NCBI RefSeq assembly: GCF_030929605.1
Contig: NZ_JAVFVS010000002.1
Coordinates: forward strand, 62,001 to 126,000
DNA from: Flavobacterium sp. LHD-80
GTDB lineage: Bacteria > Bacteroidota > Bacteroidia > Flavobacteriales > Flavobacteriaceae
DNA length: 64,000 nt
Direction of reading: 5' to 3'
How positions within the stretch are numbered: the stretch's first letter is position 1; the number at the start of each line of letters is the position of its first letter. The notes below the pieces were generated by a model, which did no database searches, was not told the origin of the DNA, and saw nothing but the letters and a program-made list of their open reading frames with translations. The position numbers and the translations under genes are program-made. Positions 34,575-44,743 of this stretch are shown piece after piece.

Positions 34575-37394
34575 ATGAGAAATTCTTTTCTTAAAAAACT
34601 TTTTCCGGTTTTTATTTTTGCAATTTCAGGTCTGGCTTTCGCCCAAAGCAAATCAGATCGAGAATCGATTTTGATGGATAAAGACTGGCGTTTTTCATTC
34701 GGACATTTGTTTGATACTGAAAAAGATTTTGGGCATGCAACAGGATATTTCTCCTATTTGACTAAAACAGGTTTTGGAGACGGCCCGGCGGCAAAAGATT
34801 TTGACGATCGTGCCTGGCGAAAACTTGATTTGCCTCACGATTGGGCAGTTGAGCAAGAGTTTAGCGAAAAAGGCAGTTTCAGTCACGGATTTAAAACAGC
34901 TGGAAAAGGTTTTCCGGAGAAAAGTATTGGCTGGTACCGAAAGAAAATCAACATTCCGGAAACGGATAAAGGAAAAATTATCAGCTTAAAATTTGATGGC
35001 GTTTTTAGAAATTCAAAAGTGTTTTTTAACGGATATTATCTCGGAACAGAAGAAAGCGGTTACAACGGATTTGAATACGATATTACAGCGTACGTGAATT
35101 ATGGCGGAGAAAATACAATCGTTGTTCGTGCCGATGCATCAATTGAAGAAGGCTGGTTTTACGAAGGCGCCGGAATTTACAGACATGTTTATCTGCAGAA
35201 AACAAACCCGATTCACATTAAGACAAATGGAACTTATATTACTTCGGAAACAAAAAATAATGATGCAACAATTACTGCCGAAGTTTCAATTGAAAACAAA
35301 GGAAATTATAAAGGTTCGATTGAAATTATTCAGACAATTTTTGATGCTTCGGGAAAACAAATTGCAAGTGTTTTGGAATATGGGAATGCTCCTGAATTTT
35401 ATAAAACCAATAGTTATACTTCAAAATTAAATGTCAAAAATCCGCTTCTGTGGGATATTGATTCTCCAAATTTATATCGATTGGAAACTCAAATCAAACA
35501 AAACGGAAAAGTAATTGACGGTTATGAAACTACTTTCGGAATTAGAACAATAAAATTTGATGCTGAAAAAGGCTTTTTTCTGAATGGCAAAGCTTTAAAA
35601 TTAAAAGGAACCAATAATCATCAGGATCATGCTGGAATTGGAACGGCTTTGCCTGATGAAATTCAGTATTACCGAATCAAAAAACTGAAAGAAATAGGTT
35701 CCAATGCTTATCGCTGTTCGCATCATCCGCCAACGCCCGAGCTTTTGGATGCGTGCGATAAACTCGGAATGTTAGTAATTGACGAAACCCGACTAATGGG
35801 AATTAACGATTATCACTTGAATGATTTAGAAAGAATGATGAAACGCGACCGTAATCATCCAAGTATTTTTTGCTGGTCGGTTGGAAATGAAGAATGGAAT
35901 ATTGAAGGAAATATTGTGGGTGAACGCATTACAAATGTGATGCAGGATTTTGCCAAAAGTATCGATCCAACAAGGCCGGTTACAGTTGGAATCAGCAGCG
36001 GGTTTAGAAGCGGCATTTCGTCTGTAGTTGAAATTATGGGTTATAATTATCTTGGAAACGGAGATATCGACGCGCACAGAAATGAGTTCAAAAATCAGCC
36101 CGGAATGGGAACGGAAGAAGGTTCTACTTTTGCAACCCGAGGTGTTTATTTTACTGATGATGCAAAACATTACCAAAGCGCTTATGATAAAAAACCGCGC
36201 CCAACATTTTACAGCATTGAAGAAGGCTGGAAATTCTATGCCGAAAGACCTTATTTAGCCGGAATGTTTATCTGGACAGGTTTTGATTATCGCGGTGAAC
36301 CAACGCCTTATGGCTGGCCATCAGTAACTTCGTATTTTGGAATGATGGATGTTTGCGGTTTTCCAAAAGACAATGTATTTTATCTGAAAGCTTGGTGGGG
36401 AAAAGAACCTGTTTTGCATTTATTGCCACATTGGAATTGGAGCGGAATGGAAGGTGCAGCAATTGATGTTTGGGCCTATTCAAACTGTGATGAAGTGGAA
36501 CTTTTTCTCAATAAAAAAAGTCTCGGAAAAAAGAAAATACAACAAAATGGACATTTAGAATGGAAAGTAAATTATACGCCCGGAACCTTAGAAGCTATTG
36601 GGTATAAAAACGGAAAAAAAATATTGACTGAAACTCAGAAAACGACTGGAAAATCGGAAAATATTAAACTTTCTGTTGACAAAGAAAATCTTCCAAATTC
36701 TAAAGTAAACGTTGTTACAGTTGAATTAATAGATAAAAATGGCTTGCACGTCCCAACTTCAAATGATGAAATTGCATTTTCAATAGAAGGCGGAAAGATT
36801 TTAGGCGTAGGAAACGGCAATCCAACTTCATTAGAAAAAGATCAGTTTATCGATGATGTTTCTTTAGTTGCAATAACCAATTTTAAAGAACAAAAAGGCG
36901 TAACAGCTAATTTGTCTCAAGAATTACAAAATTATGCTGAAAACGACTGGAAAACAGCCTTTAAAGACCGTGATTATAAAAATCAGGCGCCGTTTTATAT
37001 TTACAAAGGCGAATTTGATTTGAAGAACAATTTGGCGTCAAATATCGTAAGTTTCTTTTACAAGAAAATTGGAGTAGAAACAGTAGTTTTCATCAACGGA
37101 AACAAAGTAAATCCAAGTGTTGAAGATTCTCAAAAGTACACTTTGAATTCCAGTATTTTAGAAGAAGGAAAAAATACAATTCATATTATTGCAACGCCAT
37201 TGCAAAAAATAAAAGACTGGGACGTGATGAATACAGACCCCGGAATTATTCAGGTCATAAAACCTGCGGAACAATGGAAAAGAAAGCTTTTTAATGGCTA
37301 CGCCCAAATCATAATCCAAAAAGAAGAGAATGTAAAAGAAGTTATACTATCTGCTTCAGCGAAAGGGCTGCGATCTGCAAGCTTGAAGAATTAA
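34575..37394 (+). CDS. secreted GH2 glycoside hydrolase (beta-galactosidase-like)
   Basis: A 939-residue exported glycosidase. A signal peptide ends near GLAFAQ. Domains in order: GH2 sugar-binding jelly roll (about 30-225, DWRFSFGH and LDLPHDWAVEQEF), Ig-like domain (about 225-330), TIM barrel (about 335-630) with the acid/base E439 in WSVGNEEWNIEG, and C-terminal DUF4982/Ig-like domains plus a terminal beta-domain. The barrel motif GTNNHQDHAGIG matches beta-galactosidase-type GH2 (KGxNxHQD). The nucleophile is probably within YSIEEGWKFY, but I am less sure. Substrate unproven. It stands alone, without SusCD genes. Confidence 0.9.
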   Translation: MRNSFLKKLFPVFIFAISGLAFAQSKSDRESILMDKDWRFSFGHLFDTEKDFGHATGYFSYLTKTGFGDGPAAKDFDDRAWRKLDLPHDWAVEQEFSEKGSFSHGFKTAGKGFPEKSIGWYRKKINIPETDKGKIISLKFDGVFRNSKVFFNGYYLGTEESGYNGFEYDITAYVNYGGENTIVVRADASIEEGWFYEGAGIYRHVYLQKTNPIHIKTNGTYITSETKNNDATITAEVSIENKGNYKGSIEIIQTIFDASGKQIASVLEYGNAPEFYKTNSYTSKLNVKNPLLWDIDSPNLYRLETQIKQNGKVIDGYETTFGIRTIKFDAEKGFFLNGKALKLKGTNNHQDHAGIGTALPDEIQYYRIKKLKEIGSNAYRCSHHPPTPELLDACDKLGMLVIDETRLMGINDYHLNDLERMMKRDRNHPSIFCWSVGNEEWNIEGNIVGERITNVMQDFAKSIDPTRPVTVGISSGFRSGISSVVEIMGYNYLGNGDIDAHRNEFKNQPGMGTEEGSTFATRGVYFTDDAKHYQSAYDKKPRPTFYSIEEGWKFYAERPYLAGMFIWTGFDYRGEPTPYGWPSVTSYFGMMDVCGFPKDNVFYLKAWWGKEPVLHLLPHWNWSGMEGAAIDVWAYSNCDEVELFLNKKSLGKKKIQQNGHLEWKVNYTPGTLEAIGYKNGKKILTETQKTTGKSENIKLSVDKENLPNSKVNVVTVELIDKNGLHVPTSNDEIAFSIEGGKILGVGNGNPTSLEKDQFIDDVSLVAITNFKEQKGVTANLSQELQNYAENDWKTAFKDRDYKNQAPFYIYKGEFDLKNNLASNIVSFFYKKIGVETVVFINGNKVNPSVEDSQKYTLNSSILEEGKNTIHIIATPLQKIKDWDVMNTDPGIIQVIKPAEQWKRKLFNGYAQIIIQKEENVKEVILSASAKGLRSASLKN

Positions 37395-37400
37395 AAAATT

Positions 37401-37575
37401 TAACCGCAAAGACGCTAAGATTTACGCAAGGTTCGCTAAGTTTTTTAGCTGAACGAAAGAATCTCGCAAAGTCGCAGAGTCGCAAAGTTTTATTTTCTTT
37501 TCGTGCTTTGCGTAAATCTTTGCGCCTTTGCGGTTAAACATGAAACCTAAAACATGAAACCTGAAACAAAAAAAT
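37401..37575. repeat. NCGCARAG array with inverted arms plus 7-base words
   Basis: The arm 37401-37428 pairs with 37509-37536 (26 of 28 bases). A central block at 37461-37489 repeats TCGCAAAG/TCGCAGAG at period 8. ACCTGAAAC-type 7-base words follow to 37575. It starts seven bases after the GH2 stop codon. Confidence 0.85.
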
Positions 37576-37595
37576 AAAATATTGTTTGATTTTCA

Positions 37596-37603
37596 TAACT
37601 TTG
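37596..37603 (+). promoter_or_regulatory. -7 promoter element of the AraC gene, probably leaderless
   Basis: TAACTTTG ends four bases before the ATG at 37608, so transcription should start at or next to the start codon. Confidence 0.55.
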
Positions 37604-37607
37604 CAAA

Positions 37608-38477
37608 ATGAATAATCAAACAGAAACTCAGAATTGCGATTTTACTTCAGATTTAAAACTGAAAGGATTTAAAGTTTACCCAATTAATGGGGATTTAAGT
37701 AAAGTCCCAGTTTACAGTCGTAGAGATTTTTATAAAATTTGCATCAATACTAGCAAAAGTATTATACAATATGCTGACCGCGGGATAGAAACCGACGGAA
37801 CAATTCTGTTTTTCGGTAATCCCATTATTCCTTATTCTTGGGAAACTGTTTCTGGCGAATATGAAGGTTATGCTTGTGTTTTTACAGAAGAATTTCTGAA
37901 AACAAATGACCGTTCGGAAACACTTCATGAATCACCATTGTTTAAAATAGGAGGAACGCCAATTTTTTCTTTAAACGCTGAACAAAAGGTTTTTATAGAT
38001 TCGTTATTTCAAAAAATGATCGAAGAATATGAAACCGATTATGCTTTTAAAGATGATTTAATGCGCAATTACATCAATTTAATTTTGCATGAATCAATGA
38101 AGATGCAACCTTCAGAAAACTTCTTTAAACCTAAAAATGCTTCATCAAGAATTACCTCATTGTTCTTGGAGTTATTAGAACGTCAATTCCCTATTGAAAC
38201 TAAAGATCAGCCACTTGTATTAAAAACACCACAAGATTACGCACAAAGTCTTGCAGTGCATGTAAATCATTTGAACCGCTCGGTTAAAGAAGTTACAGGA
38301 AAACCTACGACTTCACATATCACGGAACGAGTTATCAGCGAAGCAAAGGCACTTTTGCAACATACGGACTGGAGTATTTCAGACATTGGTTATTCGCTTG
38401 GATTTGAATATCCAAGTTATTTCAATAATTATTTTAAAAGACTTACAGGAACGGTTCCAAAATCGTTGAGAATGTAA
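37608..38477 (+). CDS. AraC-family transcriptional regulator
   Basis: A 289-residue regulator with an N-terminal cupin-like ligand-binding half (about 1-160, with VYSRRDFYKICINTSKSII and IPYSWETVSGEYEGYA) and a C-terminal double helix-turn-helix. The latter has SEAKALLQHTDWSISDIGYS, then FEYPSYFNNYFKRLTGTVPK. The 229-base gap downstream contains an imperfect palindrome before the cupin gene. The next three genes (cupin protein, alcohol dehydrogenase, aldo/keto reductase) are codirectional and are the likely targets. The ligand is unknown. Confidence 0.92.
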   Translation: MNNQTETQNCDFTSDLKLKGFKVYPINGDLSKVPVYSRRDFYKICINTSKSIIQYADRGIETDGTILFFGNPIIPYSWETVSGEYEGYACVFTEEFLKTNDRSETLHESPLFKIGGTPIFSLNAEQKVFIDSLFQKMIEEYETDYAFKDDLMRNYINLILHESMKMQPSENFFKPKNASSRITSLFLELLERQFPIETKDQPLVLKTPQDYAQSLAVHVNHLNRSVKEVTGKPTTSHITERVISEAKALLQHTDWSISDIGYSLGFEYPSYFNNYFKRLTGTVPKSLRM

Positions 38478-38572
38478 ATTGTTTCAATTTCTTAATTTTT
38501 TGTTTGAATATTGTTATTTGCGACACGCAGAGTTGACCTAATTTTGCCTTGAAATTACAATGCTGAAATAAC

Positions 38573-38652
38573 TTATCAGTTTTGGACAAACTAAATTACT
38601 ACTTCATAAAGCGGCCTCTAGCTTTCTAAAATTTAGTTTATAATTCTGATAA
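38573..38652. promoter_or_regulatory. long imperfect palindrome upstream of the cupin gene
   Basis: TTATCAG (38573) pairs with CTGATAA (38646), and AAACTAAATT (38588-38597) pairs with 38630-38639. The layout could form a hairpin or an operator for the adjacent AraC protein. The rest of the gap shows nothing else I can name. Confidence 0.5.
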
Positions 38653-38706
38653 TGAATTAGATAAGTGATTTTAAATAAAGTCAATCTCAAAAAAATAAGT
38701 AAATTT

Positions 38707-39114
38707 ATGTCAACAAATTATTCAACAGTTATTGAAGAAGGAAAAGTCCCGAATACATTTATGACAGGCGACGTTTCTTATAAAAAACAAACGAGCGATA
38801 TTCATCCTGAAAACACTGTAATCAAAGAAGTTACATTTGAGCCTTGCGCAAGAAGCAACTGGCATATTAATGCGAGTCTGCACATGCTTATTGCAAAAGA
38901 CGGAGTTGGTTATTATCAGGAAAGAGGAAATGCGGTTAGAATGCTTCAGAAAGATGAAGTAGTTACGATTTTACCAGGAGTAGAGCATTGGTACGGAGCA
39001 ACTCCATTTGACAAGTTCTCTTATATTGCTATTATAACAGAAGTTGATAAAGGCCACGGAATCTGGCTTGATAAAGTAACCGATGGAGAATATTTTCTTT
39101 TAAGTAGTCTTTAG
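38707..39114 (+). CDS. cupin domain protein
   Basis: A 135-residue single-domain cupin. The metal-ligand motifs are partly visible: CARSNWHINASLHMLIAKDG as motif 1 and ILPGVEHWYGATP as motif 2, with HWY giving the last histidine. Members of this type include small isomerases, lyases and dioxygenases acting on electrophilic carbonyl compounds. The exact reaction is not readable. The ATG at 38707 (MSTNYSTVIEEG) is preferred to an upstream in-frame codon at 38665. It precedes two oxidoreductase genes likely to share the AraC regulator. Confidence 0.85.
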   Translation: MSTNYSTVIEEGKVPNTFMTGDVSYKKQTSDIHPENTVIKEVTFEPCARSNWHINASLHMLIAKDGVGYYQERGNAVRMLQKDEVVTILPGVEHWYGATPFDKFSYIAIITEVDKGHGIWLDKVTDGEYFLLSSL

Positions 39115-39116
39115 AA

Positions 39117-39305
39117 ACAAGATGCTATCCCGAAGCCTCGGGACTGAGATGCTAAGATGCTAAGTTTTTTGGCTGATGAAAGAATCTCGCAATCCCGATA
39201 GCTATTGGGAGCCAAGGCGCAAAGTTTTATTTTCTTTGCGTGCTTTGCGTAAACCTCTGCGCTCTTTGCGGTTAAACCTGAAACTTGAAACTTGAAACCT
39301 GAAAC
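39117..39305. repeat. composite word arrays with two nested palindromes
   Basis: It begins three bases after the cupin stop. In order: a GC-rich palindromic core around TCCCGAAGCCTCGGGA, RAGRTDCT-type words (GATGCTAA), a degenerate copy of the ATCCCGATAGCTAT core at 39191, inverted NCGCARAG words, and ACCTGAA/ACTTGAA 7-base words. Confidence 0.8.
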
Positions 39306-39338
39306 AAAAAACAAAACTAAAAAACAACAAATAAAATT

Positions 39339-40389
39339 ATGGAAACAAAAAACATAAAAGCCTTTGGTACAGAAGCTGCCGAAGCACCATTGAAAACATT
39401 AGATATTCAACGTAGAGCTGTTCAAGCGCATGATGTAGAAATCGAAATTCTGTACTGCGGAATTTGTCATTCTGATTTGCATTCGGCTAGAAATGAATGG
39501 CATGGTACAATGTACCCAATTGTTCCGGGGCATGAAATCGTTGGAAGAGTTGTAAAAGTTGGTGATCACGTAAAAAACTTTAAAGTAGGACAATTAGCAG
39601 GAGTAGGCTGTATGGTTGATTCTTGCAGAGAATGTGAGCATTGCAAAAGCGATTTAGAACAATATTGCGACGAAGGAAGTATTTTGACATTCAATTCTCC
39701 TGACAAACATTTGGGCGGACATACATTTGGAGGTTATTCTCAAAGTATTGTTGTCGATGAAAATTATGTTTTACATATTTCAGACAAACTGGATCTTGCC
39801 GGAGTTGCACCATTACTTTGTGCTGGAATTACAACGTATTCCCCTTTAAAACACTGGAAAGTTGGCCCTGGTCAAAAAGTTGGAATTGTTGGTATTGGTG
39901 GTTTAGGACATATGGGAATCAAATTAGCAAAAGCTATGGACGCTCATGTGGTCGTTTTCACAACATCGGTATCTAAATTCGACGCGGCAAAAAGCCTTGG
40001 AGCAGACGAAGTTGTTTTGTCTACAGATCCTGAACAAATGGCTAAACATGCAAAAAGTCTGAACTTTATTTTAGATTGCGTTTCAGCTGAACATAACATC
40101 GATTCGTATTTAAACTTATTAAAAGTAGATGGAACTTTAACGCTTGTTGGTGCGCCAATGGAACCACTTCCTGTAACCTCTTTCAGTCTTTTGTTAGGAA
40201 GAAGAAGTTTCGCTGGTTCAGCTATTGGAGGAATTGCTGAAACTCAGGAAATGTTAGATTTCTGTGCCGAACATAATATCACTGCAGATATTGAATTAAT
40301 TGGTGTAAACGAAGTAAATGATGCCTACGAAAGATTATTAAAAGGAGATATTAAATATCGATTTGTAATTGATATGGCTTCTTTAAAAT

Positions 40390-40391
<2 letters not shown>
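39339..40391 (+). CDS. zinc-dependent NAD(P) alcohol dehydrogenase (YahK-like)
   Basis: A 350-residue medium-chain dehydrogenase of the cinnamyl-alcohol/aldehyde reductase branch. Catalytic zinc ligands: C40 in LYCGICHSDLH, H65 in PGHE, and a later cysteine in LLCAG. Structural zinc ligands: C96, C99, C102 and C110 in DSCRECEHCKSDLEQYC. The cofactor loop is GIGGLGHMGIKLAKA, with TTSVSKFDAAK following, which often favours NADPH. It likely reduces aldehydes. It lies between the cupin and aldo/keto reductase genes, suggesting a carbonyl-detoxifying group. Its stop codon overlaps an octamer array. Confidence 0.94.
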
Positions 40392-41526
<1,135 letters not shown>

Positions 41527-41626
41527 GTTCAAAGTTACAAAGTTACAAAGGGACAAAGGTTTTAAAGTTACTTTCAAAGAAACAAAGTATAACCTTTGTC
41601 CCTTTATCTCTTTGTCCCTCTGTCCC
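41527..41626. repeat. 8-base word array AAAGTTAC/AAAGGGAC with inverted arms
   Basis: The left arm has words AAAGTTAC and AAAGGGAC at exact period 8, starting at the base after the stop codon. AAAGGGACAAAGGTT (41547-41561) pairs exactly with 41591-41605. The right arm continues CTTTGTCC words at period 8. Confidence 0.88.
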
Positions 41627-41634
41627 TAAAAAAA

Positions 41635-41675
41635 AGAAAACCCCTCAAGCAATTCAACTCTTGAGGGGTTTTTAG
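41635..41675. terminator. bidirectional terminator
   Basis: AACCCCTCAAG-like stem CCCCTCAAG pairs with CTTGAGGGG across a ten-base loop, with A-run before and T-run after. Confidence 0.88.
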
Positions 41676-41686
41676 CAAAGATTTGG

Positions 41687-41737
41687 GGTTCTTAGATGCT
41701 CAATAGTATCTTAGAACCTCAGAATCTTAGCGTCTAA
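41687..41737. repeat. RAGRTDCT octamer array at the end of the DUF4142 gene
   Basis: Octamer words in both orientations (GGTTCTTAGATGCT on plus, then AGAACCTC and AGAATCTT). It ends ten bases before the stop codon of the minus-strand gene. Confidence 0.75.
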
Positions 41738-41746
41738 AATAAAATT

Positions 41747-42334
41747 TTACTTTTTGTCCAAGTTTTGTTTCAGCAATTTAGCGTGTTCCAAATGTGCTGT
41801 TAAACCGGCAATATTGTTTGAAGCCCATACTTTTATGTCTTCATCTTTTGCATCTTTAGTTGCGTCTTGTAGTTTTTTAATCGCTTTTTCGTGACCGTCG
41901 ATCATCATATCGGCGAATTTTTTGTCAAAATCAAGACCTGTTTTTTTGTTTAGTTTTTTGTATTCCTCTTGACCTTCTTCAGTTAAAGAAGTTGGAAGCG
42001 TAAAGTTTTTAGCTTTCGCCAAAGCACTTACTTCTGAAGCCGATTTAGTATGCTCATCAACAAGCATTTTACCAAATTTTTTCACTTCAGGATTGGTACT
42101 TTTAGTTTGTGCCAATTTTCCAATTTCGATTTCAGCTAAATTGATTTCTGCCTGATCAACTAAAAATTCCGAATCATCTTCTTTACTGTCAATGGAGTCA
42201 AATTTTGCTTCGTTGGCATCTTCTGCAACCTCTTTTGGATCTTCTTGTTTTGTTTCGTTTTTACAAGACTGAAGGAATAGAATGATAAGTCCCGCTCCTA
42301 AAATTGCTTTACCGGCTAATAGTATCTTTTTCAT
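41747..42334 (-). CDS. DUF4142 lipoprotein, ferritin-like
   Basis: A 195-residue exported protein with a lipobox LQSC (C24), an acidic linker (KQEDPKEVAEDANEAKFDS) and a DUF4142 four-helix domain. Visible parts: FLVDQAEINLAEIEIGKLAQ, FGKMLVDEHTKSASEVSALA, and FADMMIDGHEKAIKKLQDA, which carry the usual His/Glu positions. The family is found in stress-resistant soil bacteria and is thought to be a periplasmic stress protein. It is the first of a run of stress-associated genes extending to about 57 kb. Confidence 0.88.
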   Translation of the reverse strand: MKKILLAGKAILGAGLIILFLQSCKNETKQEDPKEVAEDANEAKFDSIDSKEDDSEFLVDQAEINLAEIEIGKLAQTKSTNPEVKKFGKMLVDEHTKSASEVSALAKAKNFTLPTSLTEEGQEEYKKLNKKTGLDFDKKFADMMIDGHEKAIKKLQDATKDAKDEDIKVWASNNIAGLTAHLEHAKLLKQNLDKK

Positions 42335-42526
42335 GATTTTTAATAGTTTGAATGTTATGATGTAAAATTATTCAGGAAGTAGGAGGAATGTATTACAGGA
42401 TTTTTGGAGATTGTTATATGATTTAGATATGATGCCGTTATTGTAAGTTATTTTGTAATAGAAATAGTTTTATATTAGCTGAGAAAATTTCATAAAAATA
42501 ATTTCTTCAATTACTATTTATTACGA

Positions 42527-43243
42527 ATGTCAAAATCATTTCAACTAATTTTTCTGTCAACTTTATTGTTGTTTGTGAGTTGCAACAAAAAGATCAGTGA
42601 TATAGATTTCGAAAAAAATGTAATGACCCAAATTTTTCCAGATTTGATTGATTCCCTTTGTATTGATTATAGGACATTTCCAAGTCCGCCACCTATTTAT
42701 GGAGAAGTTATTTATGATAAAGAAGGCAATTATATAAGTACCGATTCAACAAAAGGTACCGAAAAGCAAAAAAAAGAAATAGCAGATTGGAAGCGCAATC
42801 AGGACTCCATTTATAAAGCAATTGAAGAAGATACTTCAAAATTAATTGTAGCATTCAATCCTAAAATAGGGAAAAGCAATGAGGATTTAAAAGAATATTT
42901 GGAAGAGCATTTTAAATGCGCTAAAATATTTAATCCAAAAAAAGAAATAGATTCTACCTACACAATTGATTATAAAAATATCCCACTTAAAGGTAAATTT
43001 GTAATAAGAAACATGTCAGAGTTTCCAAAAGATAGATATGAATTTTGGAGAAAAAAATATGATTTTGTTTTTGCTGGTGCAATTTATTTTACAAGAATCC
43101 AATTTGATAAAGAGCGAAAATATGGCGTTTTAGATGGAGGTTTTTCTTGTGGAAGACATTGCGGAATTGGTGTAAGGATTTATATCAAAAAAGTAAACAA
43201 CAAATGGACAATTGATAAAATTGATAATACTTCGGTGTCATGA
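42527..43243 (+). CDS. lipoprotein, unknown function
   Basis: A 238-residue lipoprotein with lipobox FVSC (C19). The mature domain is charged, with an Asp/Lys-rich middle and a C-terminal region with GGFSCGRHCGIGVRIYIKK, containing two cysteines. I recognise no named family. The gene overlaps the following membrane-protein gene by ATGA, so the two are translationally coupled and probably act together at the envelope. Confidence 0.75.
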   Translation: MSKSFQLIFLSTLLLFVSCNKKISDIDFEKNVMTQIFPDLIDSLCIDYRTFPSPPPIYGEVIYDKEGNYISTDSTKGTEKQKKEIADWKRNQDSIYKAIEEDTSKLIVAFNPKIGKSNEDLKEYLEEHFKCAKIFNPKKEIDSTYTIDYKNIPLKGKFVIRNMSEFPKDRYEFWRKKYDFVFAGAIYFTRIQFDKERKYGVLDGGFSCGRHCGIGVRIYIKKVNNKWTIDKIDNTSVS

Positions 43244-43506
43244 TCGTACTTAAAAAAATTATAGGTTTGTTTTTGCTTCTTATTTCAGGGCTTCTATTGT
43301 TTGTGTCGTATGGCACTTTATTCACAGCAATAAAAAACTTTATAAAAGCATCGACAGATAAAGACTTCTGGTATTTAATAATTTTTGCAGTGATAGTTGT
43401 TTTTCTTACTATAGGAACAATTTACATGATAAGATTTGGTTTGAAGTTATTAAAACCGAAAGCGATTCCAGAAGAAACAATTGATGATATTGGATTGGGT
43501 AATTAA
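43240..43506 (+). CDS. small two-helix membrane protein
   Basis: An 88-residue protein with two predicted transmembrane helices (about 5-30 and 45-68) and a short acidic tail. The start codon overlaps the stop of the lipoprotein gene by four bases. No family recognised. It may anchor or assist its lipoprotein partner. Confidence 0.7.
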   Translation: MIVLKKIIGLFLLLISGLLLFVSYGTLFTAIKNFIKASTDKDFWYLIIFAVIVVFLTIGTIYMIRFGLKLLKPKAIPEETIDDIGLGN

Positions 43507-43615
43507 CAATCTCAAAATGAGGTTTCCCGTAAAATAAATCTGTTTTTAATTGTAATATTTGTTTTGAATAATAAATTCATTATTTATTGAAGAAAAACCA
43601 AAAACCTCCTGATAA

Positions 43616-44254
43616 ATGAAAACAACCTCAAAAAACAAATCATTCACATCGACACTTCGTGTTTTATTATTATCTGCTTTAATTTTCTTCGGTGCTATAT
43701 CTCAAGCAACAGCCCAAAAATTGACCTATAATCCGAAGAAAACAGATAACGGATTAATTTTCGGTTCACTTACTTTTCCAAAAGAAAAAGCAAGATTTAA
43801 TGGTTATTATATGCTAATAAGTTATAAGTCAACTGATCCTAAATTGGTTAGAAAGTATTCAAAAGAAGTACATTTTATTCCTGCTCAGATTACAAGAATG
43901 AGACATAAAGGAGATTTAGATGGTGGATTGACTTATCTTTTTGCAGTTGAAAAACCGGAAGGTGAATATGTTATAACAAATATTAGGCTTTTTTCAAATA
44001 GCGGTTTTCAAGTTCTTCAAAAAACGAGTAATATAAATGGTTTCTCCATTCCTTTTAATGTCAATAAAGGAGAGATTAAATATATTGGAAACATATTATT
44101 TAATGAATATGCCGAAAATGGTGAAGCTGTTGTTAGCTACCAGAATAATTTTGAAAAAGACCTTGCCGGAATTAGAATAGAAGAGCCTTATGTTTTTTGG
44201 GACGCTGCAAAAAACGATGATACCATAAAACTTTCTTTTGAGAAAGCATTGTAA
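43616..44254 (+). CDS. exported protein, unknown function
   Basis: A 212-residue protein with a long basic N-terminus and a signal peptide ending near ISQATAQ. The mature protein looks beta-rich (FGSLTFPKEKARFNGYYMLI and KYIGNILFNEYAEN). I do not recognise a family. It stands 109 bases after the previous gene and has a hairpin terminator downstream at 44297. Confidence 0.7.
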   Translation: MKTTSKNKSFTSTLRVLLLSALIFFGAISQATAQKLTYNPKKTDNGLIFGSLTFPKEKARFNGYYMLISYKSTDPKLVRKYSKEVHFIPAQITRMRHKGDLDGGLTYLFAVEKPEGEYVITNIRLFSNSGFQVLQKTSNINGFSIPFNVNKGEIKYIGNILFNEYAENGEAVVSYQNNFEKDLAGIRIEEPYVFWDAAKNDDTIKLSFEKAL

Positions 44255-44294
44255 AGCGATTTTTCTTTTTCCAGAAAGCTTTAATTTAATATAC

Positions 44295-44332
44295 AGAATC
44301 TCAATTCCAAAAGAATTGGGATTTTTTTTATC
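44295..44332 (+). terminator. terminator
   Basis: AATCTCAATTC pairs with GAATTGGGATT (one G-U pair) across CAAAA, followed by eight T residues. Confidence 0.78.
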
Positions 44333-44493
44333 TACTACTCTAGGACTTTCGACTTTATAACTTTTGACTTTACGACTCACAATTGACTCAAATTATGAAA
44401 GTTATAACAAAAATTATATAACAGAAAAATCCTTCTTTTTGATGAATTTTGGAATACCATATAACACAAATCAATAATCTAATATTAGAAGTC

Positions 44494-44733
44494 ATGCCTA
44501 ATCCAAGAATTAAAAACGAAAAGCAGTATCAGGCTCTTGTTGAGAAAGGATACAGCAAAGAAAAATCAGCACGGATTGCCAATACACCAGATGCCGGAGA
44601 AAAGGGCGGAAAAGCAAAACCGTATGAAGAATGGACAAAAGAGGAATTGCTGAAACAAGCTATTAGAGTTGGAATAAAAGGTCGTTCCTATATGAACAAA
44701 AAAGCACTAATAAATTCTTTGCGAAACAATTAA
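44494..44733 (+). CDS. small Rho_N-like DNA/RNA-binding protein
   Basis: A 79-residue basic protein. The N-terminal half (MPNPRIKNEKQYQALVEKGY, then SKEKSARIANTP) resembles the DUF7218 type. The C-terminal half (WTKEELLKQAIRVGIKGRSY, then MNKKALINSLR) matches a Rho termination factor N-terminal/SAP-like helix-extended-loop fold that binds nucleic acid. The ATG at 44494 is preferred over the upstream codon at 44449. It is ten bases upstream of the topoisomerase IB gene, and the two form an operon. A role with topoisomerase in DNA protection is likely but inferred. Confidence 0.8.
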   Translation: MPNPRIKNEKQYQALVEKGYSKEKSARIANTPDAGEKGGKAKPYEEWTKEELLKQAIRVGIKGRSYMNKKALINSLRNN

Positions 44734-44743
44734 AATTGAAACC

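Noticed and set aside
39111..39314. 67-residue minus-strand open frame
   Set aside because: It lies wholly in the composite repeat array between the cupin and dehydrogenase genes.
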